A program made the translations under genes and the position numbers. Positions 53,567-64,000 of a stretch of 64,000 nt of DNA are shown piece after piece. The DNA lies in contig NC_060213.1 of the NCBI RefSeq assembly GCF_021130785.1, forward strand, positions 114,220,501 through 114,284,500, given 5' to 3'. Origin of the DNA: Homalodisca vitripennis (taxonomy: Eukaryota; Arthropoda; Insecta; Hemiptera; Cicadellidae). The notes beneath the pieces are model-generated. The model ran no database searches and was not told the DNA's origin. It worked only from the letters and a program-made list of their open reading frames with translations. Each line of letters begins with the position of its first letter. The first letter of the stretch is position 1.

Positions 53567-56500
53567 GTATTTTAATTGTATATAACATTTTAAAATTAAT
53601 CCTCTAGTTTCTTATATTATTGGGTTCCCTACAAATTGTTTTGTTCACTATGATTATACAATCCCTAACCTCTCGACTGACATCCTAGGCAGAGGATTTG
53701 TTGATTCCCTTTATTAATTAAAAAGTTTTTCTTCCATTCATGAAACTATTTCTAATTTACTGAGAAAGTAATCATGTTATGGTAATTTCCCTAAAGAACC
53801 TACATCTAGGCATGCCTATCATATACGTTTAACTGAAGCTTAGGCCTATGGTATGATGAGTAAGTATAAGTTTGTTTCTTTAAAACAAATCAAGACTAAT
53901 CTTATTGATAAATAATTTGATCTTAACTCAAATAATGTCGATGCACTAATTGCTTCATGGCTAAAGATACTTTTTAATTTTTGAAAACATTTGACAGCAT
54001 AGGTAGGCTATCTTAATTTAATGAAAGTAAGCTAGCACAGCTTATCTAGCTACATAAGTTTTTGTGAAAGTATTTGGGGGGATCATCAAGTAATTTATAC
54101 AATATGTTTATGTATGTGTTAAACCACCTTTTAATAATATAGACAAGCCTTTTTGTGTGAATAAGGTGTTATAATTGAAAGAAATCAGAAAAAGGGTTTT
54201 AAGTTATTTAGGCTACTTTATCCATGTAATCATTTCCTAAATCAATTTTAAGGTTCTCAAATCATTTTTGCAATTATTAACAAATCAATAATCTAGATTG
54301 TATTCTGTATAGCCTAGTCTATTGATAAAGGTGATTGGAATAGCATTAGAATTATGGATGGTGATGGCCGCTTATTATATTACATTTTTTTAAGGATTTA
54401 GAAAGTTTTAGTGTTATCTTCCCTTATTATTTCTGTTATATGTTCCTTTTTTCTCCTTAAACAATTTGAATTAGACAAATCAATAAATAGAAGATTAAGT
54501 AAATAGGCTAATTTTTTAAAGTTAACTTATATCATAGGGTATGTATTTTTATCATTAATTGGTTACTTACTGCATGTGCGCATAGCAGTTATAATTAGGG
54601 CCTATGCAAGTTATATTTTTCCTCAATTCAAAAATGTATGTCCCAAATAGATTAGGTTCTGGAACACATAGTGATACTGTATACTTGGGGTAGGGTACGA
54701 TAAGCAGACCCAGTTTTTTATATCGAAATTGGCAAACTACCCTATATTACTTAATCATAACCATTGATATAACCAATCGATTGTGATTAATTATTTTGAA
54801 CAATTAACTTAATCTATATCTACAGCTGTAAACACTTTCAAATAATACACGTAATCATATTATTATTATTAATATATATATATATGATTATGTGTATATA
54901 TAACAATAATAGGTAATTCTAAGCAATATAGCCTATGGGTCATCCTCGATTTTTCTCATATTACAATATAATGTTCCAATAGTCAATTAGAAAAGGAAAT
55001 GACTAGAATTTCTTGCCGGAAAGCAGTTATAGAGAGCAGGCAACCGCCAGACGGTCATATATTGCTTAGAGTTACCTATTAGTGATCAGGGGCACTGACG
55101 TGATCTGGGCTTCAAATTTGGAACTACTCGAGTTAATTTTCTTTTGTAAAAGAGCAAGCAGCGCGAAGCGCTGCGCAGCGGGCAGGCATCGTGCGTGATC
55201 CTTTTTTTTATTAAAAATTTCTGATAAATTGTTATTACATATTACAATATAATGTAGGTAATGTATGTAAAACAATTTTAAACACATAATTACATGCTGG
55301 AAAGCAAAGTAAACCAATATAATCCGCCCAATACAAAATCTCCGTAAAAATTTGGTAAAGGAATCTGTGTCATTCCTTCGGCCTGAATCAATTCAGTATA
55401 GACGAAGATCACGCACGATGCTTGCCCGCTGCGCAGCGCTTCGCGCTGCTTGCTCTTTTACAAAAAAAAATTAACTCGAGTAGTTCCAAATTTGAAGCCC
55501 AGATCACGTCAGTGCCCCTGATCACTAATAGGTAATTCTCGCGGTTGCCTGCTCCCTATAACTGCTTTCCAGCAAGAAATTCTAGTCATTTCCTTTTCTA
55601 ATTGACTATTGGAACATTATATTGCAATATGAGTTGCCTGCTCCCTATAACTGCTTTCCGGCAAGAAATTCTAGTCATTTCCTTTTCTAATTGACTATTG
55701 GAACATTATATTGTAATATGAGAAAAATCGAAGTTGACCCATATATTGCTTAGAATTACCCAATAATAATTATTATTATACATACACGTAATAATATATA
55801 ATTATGTGTGGCTGCAGTATAATAAGAGGCCACCACCACAATAGAATCATAGTATATCCTTAAAAACAGTAAAAAGTAACTAAATTTTAAACTGTTTTGT
55901 ATGTTACATTTCATAGATACACATAATAGATAGTTATTATATAACGTAATTCGTGTCAACATTTTTTTTATATAGTTTAGATAATCATAAATATGATTCT
56001 ATTGTGGTGGTGAGCTTTTATTATACTGTAGCCGTACGTGTGTATAATTGTAAAGAATTAAATAATTATGACACAAACCATATGAATTGTAGCTCATAAT
56101 TGTTTATGAGGTTTCCTGTTTGATCGATCTCGTTCTGGTTCATTTATTATTTATGTCATATCTTAACTATTTATGAGTTTTCCTATATACACATATTTTG
56201 ATTTAAAACATATGAGTGTTATTTAGGATTATAGATACTTTTATATCAATTGATAGTCTAGGATTCGAGATGCGAATATTAGGTATCGATGATTATATTC
56301 TTTGATATAAAAAAACCGGGTCCACTTATCATACCCTACCCTATTTTTGGGCTCAGGTAGGGGGTGGGTATAGTTGGGTTTCACCTATTTTGTAAGCATT
56401 GTCGATACTTGGGTGTTGGGCTATCCAGAGGCCACTATTTTTGAAAGTGTTTATCTTACGTGAGAACTACATTATTATAAATAAACAGACTATTTGATTT

Positions 56501-59500
56501 AGTGTGAAAATTACATTTCATTATGACCATCAGTTCTTGCTTTTTGCCTCCCTAAAGAAAGCGATGTCGAAAAGAAAGAGGCCACTATGTCCCTACCTAC
56601 TATTTGTTATTGCAGAGAATTATTTTCAAAGTTTAATCTGTTATCTTATCATGATATGTAAATGTTCTAATCTTTTACTTTTTATGAAGAATATTTAATT
56701 AGTCTTTTTTGATCCTGTAACATCTCCAATAACTTATACAATTTTTTCCATGTTCCATAATGAACATTACTCACCCTATTCTACAATGAAACAGCTCTTC
56801 ATCTGCATTTCTAATATTAAACAGGCTCAGGTGTCATTTGTAAAAAAATAAAAAGAAACTAATTCTTTCACTAAAAGAATTCTTTCATCCAAAAAATTTT
56901 GAATAACATTGAGTTTATTAAATGGTGTTACTTACCGTTAGATTTTAGTTTTAAAAAAAACGTATTTTGATGTTGTTATGTAAGTAGCAATCAAAAAGGA
57001 TAAAGGCATATTCAAAAAATACCATGGACAAAGTATTATCTCACTCTGGCATTATAATTGAATCTGCATTATGCGAAAAAATAAATTTCAAGAACAGTTC
57101 TTTTTAACGAGATTGTTCACTATTTTGCAGCCAAATCGTTACAAAGTACTAAAGCCTACTTTTATTTTCTGTTTGGCCTATTTTAAAGTAAGGGTTTACA
57201 TTTAAAAAATCTACACATAATGTCAAAAACTCCGTAGGATTTGCTCTACAAACTGTATCCTTAAAGTGCAACATTTTGTAAAACTCCTGTGACCAAAAAT
57301 GGTTTGTAGGAAATTGCTGTTGTGGGACAAAACTCGCAATCTTTTCAATAATAAACTCTTAGGCTCCAAAGTTGCTGGAGATGTTTATATAATGCTACAA
57401 TAGTTGAAACATATATTAAAATGTTCCATGTTATAAACTGAGAAACCTGTTTTATTGTATATGCTTAATGTGAGGCTCAAAAGTATTGGTGGCAATCTTA
57501 TTTTAGCCTCATAAGAACAATGTTAAATCCGTATTTTTCATCATAAAATTATGGGGATGTCTCATTTTAAAGGTATAATTAAAATCGGCATCCCAAAATG
57601 TTTTAGATTATTATTGGTGCTTCAAAATTAAAAACAAAAAAGAGTTTGGGTGCATATTAATTTTATATTTTTAAAGACATGAACCAAAATTCTATGACTC
57701 AAAATAAATATGTGAAAGTGTTTGAGGTTGAACTTGTTTCTTATGAGGTAAAACTCAAGGCGCTTTCTCTACAGCCGACTCTTTATGAAATCATTCCTCT
57801 GTTATTTACTCATATCAATTTATATTATTCATTATATGAAGTATCTTCTACTTTTAAAAATGATATAAGCATTGTTAAAAAGCAGCAATTGTAACAATTT
57901 TTTCAATAATTCCAATGGGATTGGACATGCAATCCATATATTTTAAATACATTTTGCAAAACTTCTGTGAACAAAAATGAGGATGAAAAAATGAAAATGA
58001 TTTGTGGTTTTAATTTTCATTATGGGAGAAAACTCAAGTCTTTTCAACAACAATCTTTTATGCTCTGATATTACTGTAGACTTTAATACAATGCTACAAT
58101 AGTTAGAACATATATTTAAACACAAGAAGTTTGGAGTTAGAACATAACAGAGAAAACATAGCTTCAGAATAAAAATGTTGGTACTCTGCTATTATCTGGA
58201 GACCACAATGTCCCTATCTATTACTTGTTATTACGCAATATAAGTAGTTTGAGATTAAGTTATCATAAATATGTTGTACCAAAGTTAAAGTTAACCAATG
58301 TGATTACACGTGATCTGAGCTTGAATTTGGGTACTATCTCAAGAAATGTTTTTCTTTTTTCGCCAAAAGTGCTTGCATCTGATGTCGGAAGAGTTGGATG
58401 ATCTAGGATGTGATCTGAGGTCGGGAAAGAATAGATCGGAAATGCCCCTGGCCATCAGTGTAGCCTTCAATGGATCATGCACTTCTGGTGAATACAGATA
58501 AGCATCCCTCAAGATAGTTCCTAAATTCAACATCAGATTACGTGATCACTCATAAACATTAACCTCAACCTTTTATATTTATAATATGTTCATATGTATT
58601 TATCTACTTATATAACTTAATAACAAATATTACATAGTCGCCTCCTAATAATAGCAAAGTATGGAAAGTGTTAATGAAAAATTGAGAATTTTCCAGTGTT
58701 AGGTTCTTAAAAAATAAAGTAAAAATTAATTAAAAGCGAGTGTATATTAAGTAAAATTAGAAATCTGAAGGGGTGACGATGTCTCTAATGTTTTTTCATG
58801 GTGCGTTAGGACTTTAGCCGTTGGGCTGAAGAGCCGTTTGAAGAGATGGACTCGACGTTAGCAGTTCAGCAGTACATTCAGCAGCAAATCCGCAGGGAAC
58901 CGGGCAACATCGAACTGATCCTGACACCTCCAGACGCTCAGGACGAAGGTGTCTGGAAGTACGAACACCTTAGGTACGTGTACATAGAGTGATAATAATT
59001 AATTTGACAAGAAAGATTATATGCCTATTGAATATTATATGCAAAATTTTATTTACTCCATTCCTAACTGACAATATTAGGAGGAATCAAGACACACTTC
59101 CAGTGGGCAACTTGTGCTTTTGTGCTTGTGAATTTTTTTATAGTTTAAGAAAGTCACTTTTACTAATCAAAACACATTATTTGATAACATAGTGGCACAC
59201 ATATTAAGGAAAAAATCTTTTTCGATTATAGTTCCAAGATTTTATTATTGACTTCAAATTTGATTACAATTATATAAGAGATTTGTTTATTCTGATATAA
59301 AAATATTAAGAGGCTAAAAAATTCTACTTCTGTTATTGTTTTATTATTTATGTATTTATTTTTCAGTCTTTTTATTTTAACTTCATGATAATGATTTTGT
59401 TTTATTTTATGATAGCATTTAATTCATACAGATCTACATTTTATGTTGGACCTATTAGTACCATTTTTTTTATATAAAACTACCTTTGGTCTACAATTCA

Positions 59501-60519
59501 TATAGCTGGTGAAACTAAAACCTGATAACTAACAAATTGAAATCATGATTAATTGAAATCAGCACAGAGCCTATTTAATATAATACAAAGCTGTATTTTC
59601 TTACAATTTTTTTTTTTAAGTTTGATGGGAGTACAAGATATGTACTCTCGGTTAGACTTTTCTACTCTGAATTGTCAATACTTTTATTTGTGAGATGTTT
59701 GAATAAAGTTAAACAAATCTTCAAGAAGTCATTTAATTGATAAAAAGAGCAAATAATGTTTCCTCTTAATATTTTGTTCTTATTTTAATTTTTTAGTACA
59801 TTTTTTTGTTTGTGTTGTTTCCTTTAATTAATTTTTTAACTAATAAGCATCACTAATAATTACGTCATAATTTGTCAAACCTTATAAAGGTCTAACTGTG
59901 TATGGTAAAAAGGTTTGTCGTATCCTCAGGTTTCAAAATAATGGCAGTTCTAAAATTTGTATGTCAGTTGAAAATTCTGTGAAACATCTGTGAAATATAC
60001 ATTATTAATGTATGACTTGGAGAATCATGTTTATTGCTACTAATTTGTATGCAATCGTCTTCGTTGCAAGTGCTATTACGCAATCGTCTTTGTTGCTACT
60101 GCTGTGTACAACTTCCTATACCACTTCATCTGATACTGAGCCCTCCTCACCTTTTTCCAAAGCGAGACATTTTGATTGTTGAACTGCCAATATTAACATG
60201 GTTGTTGAAAATAATATCAAGTAAATGGGTGTACATTTCCAGATCCATTGTGATCTTAAAGAATAAAGTCTTCAGGAGGAAGTGTGGATTATCTGGCAGA
60301 TTTTTTCAGGCAATTCTGTATGGAGCTGAACGGTCTGGCTGTAAGGCTGCAGAGGGAGTGCCAGCCCGATTCCTGTACACAGATGACGGCCACAGAACAG
60401 TGGATTTTCCTCTGCGCCGCGCACAAGACGCCCAAGGAGTGTCCGGCCATTGACTATACGCGACACACACTGGATGGTGCTGCCTGCCTGCTCAACAGCA
60501 ATAAGTACTTTCCCAGCAG
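53507..60519 (+). CDS. Mob4: MOB kinase activator-like 4 (phocein), exons 1-3, 3' part beyond the window
   Basis: Three exons, 53507-53566, 58810-58973 and 60310-60519, splice with GT-AG borders and consistent phases (0, then 2) to give about 144 residues of the roughly 223-residue MOB4. Start: ATG AAG ATG at 53507, reading [20 protein letters not shown], the form usual in insects (vertebrates have MVMAEG). Diagnostic segments are [45 protein letters not shown] and [20 protein letters not shown]. Two zinc-ligand cysteines are present (C92 and C97 in ECQPDSC). The two histidine ligands belong to a later exon not in the window. Known role: an adaptor in the STRIPAK complex with striatin and PP2A, tuning Hippo-type kinases, with effects on microtubules and synapse form. 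All three exons are intact, so the gene is probably functional. Intron 1 is 5.2 kb and full of MITEs; intron 2 is 1.3 kb. Confidence 0.97.
53567..54687. other. Mob4 intron 1, first part
   Basis: AT-rich intron with no further exon or element recognised before the nested foldback at 54688. Confidence 0.6.
54688..56341. mobile_element. Element made of nested inverted repeats, in Mob4 intron 1
   Basis: The outer ends GGGTAGGGTACGATAAG (54688 on) and 'cttatcataccctaccc' (to 56341) are inverted and extend over the next 'acccrgttttttatatc' (about 35 bp in all). Inside is a long foldback (about 54860-55805) and a second inverted pair (55811-55855 against 55990-56031, 'gccaccaccacaatagaatcat' in part). 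The foldback itself holds the GC-rich pair at 55082-55203 and 55408-55525. Right-arm sequence 55553-55635 is duplicated at 55636-55722. Coding capacity is absent and the family is unknown. Confidence 0.78.
55082..55525. mobile_element. Inner MITE with arms of about 120 bp
   Basis: Starts GTGATCAGGGGCACTGACG and ends with its mirror (CGTCAGTGCCCCTGATCAC). The arms include a GC-rich block 'agcagcgcgaagcgctgcgc' (mirrored). The loop is about 200 bp. Termini resemble those of 58300-58549. Confidence 0.8.
56342..58299. other. Mob4 intron 1, later part, with diverged direct repeats
   Basis: Blocks around 56575-56650 and 57300-57425 recur, diverged, at 58190-58265 and 57965-58130 ('aatgctacaatagtt', 'ggccactatgtccc' type). 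This suggests an old duplication of about 0.7-1 kb. There is no exon between exon 1 and exon 2. Confidence 0.5.
58300..58549. mobile_element. MITE, 250 bp, near the 3' end of Mob4 intron 1
   Basis: Inverted ends: GTGATTACACGTGATCTGAG, then 'ttgaatttgggtactatc', against 'gatagttcctaaattcaa' and 'cagattacgtgatcac'. Sequence is related to the arms of 55082-55525 (CGTGATCTGRGCTT). The unique centre contains 'gatcta' and 'gatcgg' words and no frame. Confidence 0.72.
58810..58973 (+). CDS. Mob4: Mob4 exon 2 (codons 21-75, last codon split)
   Basis: The acceptor GCGTTAG precedes GAC at 58810. Reads [13 protein letters not shown] through to EHL plus the first two bases of Arg75. The donor is GTACGT. 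164 bp, phase 0 to 2. Confidence 0.96.
58974..60309. other. Mob4 intron 2
   Basis: AT-rich, with poly-T tracts near 59465 and 59611. No transposon terminus was recognised. Confidence 0.8.
60310..60519 (+). CDS. Mob4: Mob4 exon 3 (codons 75 to 145, last codon split)
   Basis: The acceptor TTTTTTCAG precedes 60310. One base completes Arg75, then [14 protein letters not shown] and the conserved core to PS plus two bases of Arg. The donor GTACCA is weaker than usual. 210 bp. Confidence 0.96.
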
Positions 60520-60998
60520 GTACCACATACGATCTAAACAATAAGTACATTTCAGAGGGTGGACTTTATTATTATCTGCAACACTAGATATTCGTATTGA
60601 TTCAAAACTGTAAACCCTCTAATGTCAAAACTAATAATAAGTATGTTGAGTGTCAGAACATTGTGCCAGCTTCAACTAGCAAAATGAACTGTTCATTCAA
60701 TTAAGTGACATGATTAGAGTTCGAATTGTTATCAGTTATAATAGTGAGTAAATAAATGGGTATTTTCCTGCATCGAAAATCCATAGGTAATAAAATATTT
60801 AGATATTTGTTTCTCAAAATGAAAATGCTGAATCATTGAAATAATATTATGTAAGGACTGAGGGTAATTATTTTGATTAATTCATTAAAAATTCATTCTG
60901 ATCAGTTATTTTACACGTGTATATAATTGTTTAACTGTAAAATCACAAAATCAAGTGGCCTATTCTATTCCTGCAAGACATGGCTTTACACTTGGCTC

Positions 60999-61118
60999 CA
61001 GAGGTGTAACTAGGATGTTACATTGGAGGAATGAATGTGCACACCACACCAGGGGTATGGAATAACTCTGAATGAATGTAAATACATCCCCTCAGACCCC
61101 CCTCCCGTTACGCCACTG
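60999..61118. mobile_element. hAT-type MITE, 120 bp, with perfect 8-bp target duplication
   Basis: Ends CAGAGGTGTAAC and GTTACGCCACTG (10 of 12 inverted match) are flanked on both sides by CTTGGCTC (60991-60998 and 61119-61126). It lies in the intron after Mob4 exon 3. Confidence 0.92.
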
Positions 61119-61230
61119 CTTGGCTCCTATTTTGTGTAAGCAGTGGGAGCAAACGTGTCACATACTCATCGACATTGTATTTGATTTACAATATCTTTCC
61201 CTAGATAATTTCAATAAAGGCTTATAATGG

Positions 61231-61560
61231 GCTATACAGGGTGTTCTGAAAAAAGGTGCCCATAAGTCAGGGCGTGATTCCTCACATCAAAATAAGAAAA
61301 AAAGGTCTAATTAACATAGGTCCGAAAATGCTTAGTTACCAAGTTATACAGGGTGAAAGATTTCGTCTGAATTTCAGTTCCCCTGCTGCAACGAAGCCCT
61401 ACGGGTATTTGTTTGCTGTTAATTAAGATGTACAATTTAGCGTACTTTATGTAAAATGAACTGAAAAATTTGAATAAAACCGTTTCCAGACCTGTAGCTA
61501 CAGTAATTTTTAAGATATGTGACGAAATACGCGAAACTTGGTCCCGAAAAACAAGTTACA
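61231..61560 (+). repeat. Transposon fragment with TATACAGGGTG words
   Basis: TATACAGGGTG occurs at about 61234 and again near 61345, in a stretch with 'aaaaaaggtgcccataagtc' and 'cagggcgtgattcctcac'. TACAGGGTG ends are common on arthropod transposons. I cannot name the family or find its other border. Confidence 0.4.
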
Positions 61561-62635
61561 TTTAGGTTTGAAGCAGATTTACTATGTTAAATGTACAATA
61601 AACAAAAAATATTTTTTCACGGTACTTGTAGAAAATTTAATTTCGAAGAGAAAGATGTAAAATAAGTCTATAATAGACAAACGCAAACTTTAAAAAATAA
61701 TCCTTAATTACATACAAAACGCATGAAAAATAGACAAAATCTGTTAAGCTCTCTACAAATGTAATATTGAAATTAAAACAGCCCCACTTCCCCCTTAACT
61801 TGCTTCATTGCCACATTTTCATATGAACTGATTTTCAGAATGAAGACGTCTTGCATCGTTTCGGTTGTTTGCATCTATTTTTTTCTTCTGCGTTTGATTA
61901 TTCTGCATGTTTTAATCTTATTATTATTTTTGACTCACGTTCTGTATTGTAGTGTAAACACGTGTTGATTAACATAGGGAAGGTAAAAGATTCGTGGAAG
62001 ATAGATGAGAAGTAAAGATGAGTGGCAACGATTCTCGGTTGTTGTATTCAGTCGATTATACCATCACTAGTTATTCTTCTGTTACAGCTGGCAACACCAC
62101 ACCGCAACCCAGGTTTGCATTGTTGCTCTCATACTGTAGTGTACAATGTGTAGTGTATATATGATGGGATAGTGTATGGTGTTAACATTTTGGTTCCAAA
62201 GCATCACAGTTTTCAATATTGGGCTATGCAGCATATTTGGCTTGTGTAAGCTATAGAATCAAACATGTTAATCATATCAGTGTAGTTAAAATTAAATTTA
62301 CTGGTGCTTAATCAATTATAAAGGAATTTGTTTTCTAGCACGACATAGCATGATGAACTTTTGGATCTTGTCCTATTATATTTTAGTTCTTATTTGATGT
62401 TGTGAATGGTAATTTAATTCTTCATATAAAAAATAAATTTGCTGTAAAAATAGAGATTTTTTGTGGGTATTTTAAATGTAAAACCTTTACATCTTTTTGT
62501 GGCCTGTTAATATCCAAAGCAAGGTAGCCCTAAAATTAGGAGTTTATATCTTTCTACGTCAAATAGCAGCAAAATTATAATTAAAAACCTACCTGAGAAT
62601 CATTTTAATAAAAGCTTAGAACTGTGGATAGTTAA
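61561..62635. other. Mob4 intron 3 (continuing), no feature recognised
   Basis: AT-rich. No Mob4 exon 4 (VSIKES... type sequence) was found here or further right. Confidence 0.5.
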
Positions 62636-64000
62636 CCCTTTTAGCCCCGGCGTCCGATATACCGGACAGAGGTGGTCTAGCTAAAATGCCCAACGTCCGA
62701 TATACTGGACTCTCGAGAATTTAATGTAGCTGGCTAATAATATGTCCAAATGCCATCAGTTTCGGTATAGTAGTCGGTTGAAGAAACGGACTACATGCAA
62801 AAAACAATAAACCTTCCAATTGGCATCGTATTTCGTCGTCATTGAGCGTAGTTTTAATTTGTCGATGTCAGTTGTCAGACGACTTCAGTTGCATTGTTGT
62901 TGTATGCTGACTTATAACCTCAATTAGTTTGCGTGATTGAAAGCGGTTGTTTTTCCGTGTGATTTATTGTATTATTAGTAAAAAAACATTAGTAAACGTC
63001 GTAGAGAAAAGTTACCAGTGAGTGAAAACACTTTGATAAACACTGGTACTTTGGCATTATACCAACCACACACCCATACATGAATCGTTATTTGACATTT
63101 TGCTTCTACTGATTACTAGATTAGCGTAGAACAATATTTCGTCAATATAAAACAGGAATTGTCTTATCGCAAACCCCTCCCCATCCACAGACAGAGGTCA
63201 AAGTCGAGCGGTCTCGTAGATAAGTGATTGCAGAGTCCCGCCGCGCGGCCTGCCGTAATCAGGATTCTCGAGAAAGATAAGATAACAGCGACAAAAATAC
63301 AGATCACAATACCTGGAAATTCATGTTGATTAATGGAATGTTAGTTCTGTTACTCAACTACATCGTTTTATAACGTTCTAAGTTCATTGAAAAAGGTTTA
63401 AGCGTTGGGGGCATATAACGGAATCTTACCCCCATTCCCAAAGTACCATAAAATGTATATATTGTAAATATTATTTCTTTTACTTTTTTGAAAAATTAAA
63501 CAAGTTTTAGTCTTACAAACCATTACAATTAGTTTGTGTTATTTTACAATTGTTATTATTTCAAAAGTGCAAAAACAAGTAAACATATCTGTATACTTCT
63601 ACTGACGTGTATGTGGAAATATATGAAGAAGTGCTTATGCAGCAATACAATAATTGGATATATCTCCTGCATTTATCAAGGAAAGTTCTTAAAATTTTGT
63701 GTGTGTAGTAAGAAATATGTGTACAACAAAAATTGCTTCATTTTTCAGGGGCTACAATTTTTTTTTTCTACCGTTTATGTATGTCCAAACTATAAAAAAT
63801 AAAAAAATTTTATGTATAAATACGCTAAAAAAAACAAATCATTCTGTAAAAGTACTTTTTAACACATTCGAGTCTACGCTCGAGCCAGACTCGAGCGCCA
63901 TTGTATAATCACCCGGCCGGCGCTCGAGCCTGACTCGAGCACAGCTTTTGCCGATTGATATACGGAGTTGCCCGAGTGATATTCGAGTGCCGTCTGCTGC
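62636..64000 (+). mobile_element. piggyBac-type element, left end (right end not in window)
   Basis: TTAA at 62632-62635 is followed by CCCTTTTAGCCCCGG, and immediately inside by two copies of CGTCCGATATACCGGAC-like palindromes (62651 and 62694). This is the same design as the MITE at 36226. A leader of several hundred bp follows (62760-63000 includes unique GC-moderate DNA). No transposase start or second terminus is seen before 64000, so the length is unknown; the end coordinate is just the window edge. Confidence 0.6.
63863..64000 (+). repeat. Possible further piggyBac-type end with CTCGAG palindromes
   Basis: TTAA (63859-63862) is followed by CACATTCGAGTC and then GCTCGAGCCAGACTCGAGC (63878 on) and GCTCGAGCCTGACTCGAGC (63922 on). 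Each is a palindrome with a 5-7-bp middle. The layout is like the subterminal repeats at 36226 and 62636, but the sequence differs and the window ends. Confidence 0.4.

Noticed and set aside
60272..60550. Minus-strand 92-codon frame over Mob4 exon 3
   Set aside because: Antisense shadow of a clearly coding, family-matched exon.
60520..64000. Mob4 exon 4
   Set aside because: Searched by eye for the conserved segments after NKYFPSR in both following frames and found none, so the exon must lie past the window.

Overview
The window looks like AT-rich, repeat-laden nuclear DNA of an insect. The evidence is one confidently recognised gene with spliceosomal introns (Mob4, whose N-terminus resembles the insect rather than the vertebrate form), many classes of eukaryotic transposon, an arthropod-type initiator plus DPE core promoter, and long mono- and dinucleotide runs. 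There are no operons, ribosome binding sites or CRISPR arrays. I cannot fix the order or species from sequence alone.

Layout. 1-1551: AT-rich DNA with no gene seen. 1556-4299: a nearly intact-looking but coding-dead piggyBac element with matching inverted termini and TTAA target duplications. 4300-13070: intergenic DNA with two tandem or duplicated arrays, a 140-bp palindrome, a TA microsatellite and a foldback MITE. 13074-13184 (minus): a candidate first exon with an Inr+DPE promoter and a signal peptide, whose remaining exons I could not find. 13200-30260: mostly repeats (three copies of one dispersed family, a hAT MITE, GT and TA microsatellites, tRNA-like SINE heads, a 134-bp tandem array, a LINE reverse transcriptase fragment, a 5S-derived SINE).

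30268-40550: a Ty3/gypsy-type LTR retrotransposon with two 698-bp LTRs. The order is gag with two zinc knuckles, protease, reverse transcriptase, RNase H, integrase, and an env-like remnant. It is inactive: the reverse transcriptase palm is deleted, reading frames are broken, and a 1.09-kb piggyBac-type MITE sits inside the integrase region. 40549-51176: a very large inverted duplication (two arms of about 5 kb around a 500-bp spacer). Both outer ends carry the 5' end of a second, PGBD-like piggyBac element. That element continues only on the right (to about 52.8 kb) as a decayed transposase.

53507 to beyond the right edge: Mob4 (phocein), a STRIPAK-complex adaptor. Exons 1-3 lie in the window (codons 1 to about 145 of roughly 223); the rest must lie past 64000. 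Its introns hold a 1.65-kb element made of nested inverted repeats, two MITEs with recognisable termini, and one or two further piggyBac-type ends that run off the window.

At least four distinct piggyBac-type termini are present, so this superfamily has been unusually active here. The most unusual structures are the 10.6-kb palindrome, the hidden signal-peptide exon, and the iterated short palindromes just inside several piggyBac-like ends.
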